Origin: Bombyx mori
Lineage: Eukaryota > Arthropoda > Insecta > Lepidoptera > Bombycidae
Assembly: GCF_030269925.1 (NCBI RefSeq)
Contig: NC_085123.1
Span: 4,464,001 to 4,528,000, forward strand
Direction of reading: 5' to 3'
DNA: 64,000 bases
Of this stretch, positions 62,165 to 64,000 are shown in pieces; position 1 is the first letter of the stretch, and each line of letters opens with the position of its first letter. Both the position numbers and the translations under genes were made by a program. Under the pieces are notes generated by a model, which searched no databases, was not told the DNA's origin, and saw only the letters and a program-made list of their open reading frames with translations.

Positions 62165-62493
62165 GAGAGCTCACAACCCACCTGGTGTTAAGTGGTTACT
62201 GGAGCCTATAGACATCTACGACATAAATGCGAAACCAACCTTGAAATATCCGTTCTAAGGTCTCAGTATAGTTAAAACGGCTGCCCCACCCTTCAAACCG
62301 AAACGCATTACTGCTTCACGGCAGAAATAGGCAGGGTGTTGGTACCTACCTGCGCGGACTCACACGTGGTCCTAGCACCAGTAATTACGCAAATTGTAAT
62401 TTTGCGGGTTTGATTTTTATTACACGATGTTATTCGTTCAACGTGGAAGTCAATCGTAAACATTTGTCAAGTACGTATTTCATTAGAAAAATT
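62165..62493 (-). mobile_element. Bm1: Bm1 SINE, body plus linker
   Basis: Reverse-oriented: GAGAGCTCACAACCCACCTG, the body through CCTAGCACCAGTAATTACGC, then the linker to TTTCATTAGAAAAATTA. The poly(T), the last ~25 nt and the tRNA-like head are missing. Confidence 0.85.
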
Positions 62494-63474
62494 ACCTAAA
62501 TAAGTAACAGAAAAAGTCCCTCCCTTTGGCATATTGCTATGGATATAACTCAAGGAGAGTTAACATCTGGCAGGAGACCGGCCTTAGACTCATACCAAAT
62601 TCTCATGCAGCTGATCAGAGGAGATGCTGCGCCGACCTCACGTGATGTGAAGCAAGAAGCAGAAGTTTTAGAGGATAAAGGATTTGTAAATTTGTGACGT
62701 TAAGTTTTATAACATAGTAAGAACATCCACAAAACCCCTTATTGCAAAAAAAATTATGACTCACAAGACAAGGCACTGCCTACAGGTAAGCTATTTTTTT
62801 TAAAAGCTCGATAGAAGTAGAAAATATCATAGCGCTTGAGAACACAAATGAAATCAATTAACATTTTTTGTTATAAAATGTGTAATTTAGTTCACTCCGT
62901 AAAATAACACTTCACTATTTTAAACAAAAATGAACATGCCTTAAAAATCTTCTCTAGTGCATATTTTTTTAAAAGGAGTCATTTGCTTCCCTTGTGGATA
63001 TTTATTAAAACAATGCTAAATTTCCTTGAATGAAGCTGAGGTATATCGAACCCTCGTTACGAGGTCGTGTTCGCATAATCACAGAGATTAAACACGAGTG
63101 CATATTTAAGAGGATCAACTCGAATTCCGTTTACCTATTATCTTATTTTCGTGAGACGACAAACCTTGTTTTTGGATGTGGGTTTTATTTGAAGTTCGTA
63201 GAGGTTTTCGGTTTACAGTTTTTATTTTACTACTTCAATATTTATAGTCTGTCTTACATATATCCATAATGACCGTCATTTTAACAGCTTAATAACCTTT
63301 TATATGTTATGTTATCTTAATACATTGATTAGTTGATATAAAATCTTAATTACATTACGGATACTGGAAACTTAAAATAAAATCACTTATTTGGCTAAAC
63401 TGAATCATTACTTACTTGTTGGATATAAGAATAAAAGGTAAATTCATAACCGAATGAATACAGCAAATAAATGA
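62494..63474. other. Downstream region of the GMC oxidoreductase gene
   Basis: AT-rich, with no repeat recognised. TTTATT on the plus strand, i.e. AATAAA on the gene strand, occurs near 63184 and 63219 and could be poly(A) signals of the gene to the right, giving a 3' UTR of roughly 250-300 nt. A moderately GC-richer patch at 62530-62670 is unexplained. Confidence 0.4.
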
Positions 63475-64000
63475 TTAACAATAACTATGATCAATGGGTA
63501 TGCCATGATCCTCTTTTATCATGTCAGCGCCATGTTCAGCAATCATGTATGTAGGGCCATTAGTATTTCCACTTACTATTGTTGGCATTATACTTGCATC
63601 TATAACACGAAGTCCGTTGGTAAAATGTACTTTCAGACGACTGTCGACGACGCTTGTTTTCGGGTCTAAGCCCATTTTGGATGTACCTACAGGATGGTAT
63701 ATTGTGGTTACTAAAATCAAACAAATGCATCTCCAGTATTCGTCACTGTCTAAAGTGAATTTGTTACAAGATGGCCAGTTTACCCGACCTAAAAAACCAT
63801 TAATAGATTTGAAGTAAGTTGTATCCACTATTTTGGTGATTATTTTTATACCTTTGATCGCTAAATCTAGATCTCTTGGATCTTGGAAATAATTTGCCAT
63901 GATAATCGGGTGTTCCTTGGGATTTTTCGATCGAAGGGTTACATTTCCTCTTGAATATGGATGCAATAAGCTAAACCGGAAGTTATAGATTGTGTAATTG
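63475..64000 (-). CDS. GMC-family oxidoreductase, C-terminal part (partial)
   Basis: An open minus-strand frame of about 175 codons running off the window edge and ending at TAA 63475-63477. From the edge it reads [19 protein letters not shown], with the GMC C-terminal signature [12 protein letters not shown], then [26 protein letters not shown] (the conserved catalytic His) and [20 protein letters not shown] with PTYMIAE. These match insect glucose-dehydrogenase-like FAD enzymes, which oxidise sugar or alcohol substrates. The N-terminal FAD-binding GxGxxG part lies outside. A TTG at 63964-63966 has been read as a start, but homologous sequence continues upstream, so it is internal. The exact paralogue is unknown; insects have many, often clustered. 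AT-rich codon use sets it apart from the LINE genes. Confidence 0.9.
   Translation of the reverse strand, partial: NYTIYNFRFSLLHPYSRGNVTLRSKNPKEHPIIMANYFQDPRDLDLAIKGIKIITKIVDTTYFKSINGFLGRVNWPSCNKFTLDSDEYWRCICLILVTTIYHPVGTSKMGLDPKTSVVDSRLKVHFTNGLRVIDASIMPTIVSGNTNGPTYMIAEHGADMIKEDHGIPIDHSYC

Overview
The window is repeat-rich, gene-poor nuclear DNA of a silkworm-type moth, most likely Bombyx mori or B. mandarina. About twenty copies of the Bm1 SINE, R1-clade, Jockey, CR1-like and RTE non-LTR retrotransposons, piggyBac relatives with TTAA ends and lepidopteran Helitrons make this assignment. The only host gene I can support is the C-terminal end of a GMC-family oxidoreductase at the right edge (63475-64000, minus strand, running off the window).

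Layout. 1-8.5 kb: a 5'-truncated R1-clade LINE with a 14-bp target duplication (1423-2157), plus Jockey tails, CR1-like tails and Bm1 copies. 8.5-9.2 kb: a solo LTR (8501-8886) and a Helitron. 9.56-14.78 kb: a full-length, apparently intact Jockey-group LINE on the minus strand (copy A), with gag-like ORF1, endonuclease/RT ORF2, a 75-T tail and a 13-bp target duplication. 15-20.6 kb: a TA microsatellite, a CR1-like tail with an 83-A run, a Helitron, and an internally deleted piggyBac-like element (18832-20618). 20.6-41 kb: mostly unrecognised AT-rich DNA with scattered Bm1, Jockey, RTE and Helitron pieces and two unexplained low-copy repeats. 41-46 kb: a CR1-like LINE with an intact EN-RT ORF that lacks its own 3' tail, followed by a second, decayed piggyBac-like element (44731-46001). 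48.8-54.0 kb: a second full-length Jockey LINE on the plus strand (copy B). 54-63.4 kb: more truncated LINEs, a perfect 62-bp palindrome, an RTE insertion with a 13-bp target duplication, and long unrecognised AT-rich stretches.

How the parts relate. The short 'tail' repeats are explained by the long elements here. Those ending in a GGGCAATAAA-type tail are 3' ends of the CR1-like LINE at 41.1-44.7 kb. Those carrying CCCACTGAG...CTCAGTGGG are 3' UTRs of the two Jockey LINEs. The last ~75 nt of Bm1 resemble the 3' end of the CR1-like LINE, which suggests that LINE family mobilises Bm1. The two Jockey LINEs share an initiator and a GGACG box at +28 although the rest of their 5' UTRs differ, as expected of downstream Pol II promoters that travel with the element. 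I found no CRISPR array, no rRNA gene and no genuine tRNA gene. I see no clearly new biological system. The most interesting signals are the LINE/SINE tail sharing and the fixed 5' boundaries of two truncated repeat populations. All alignments were made by eye.
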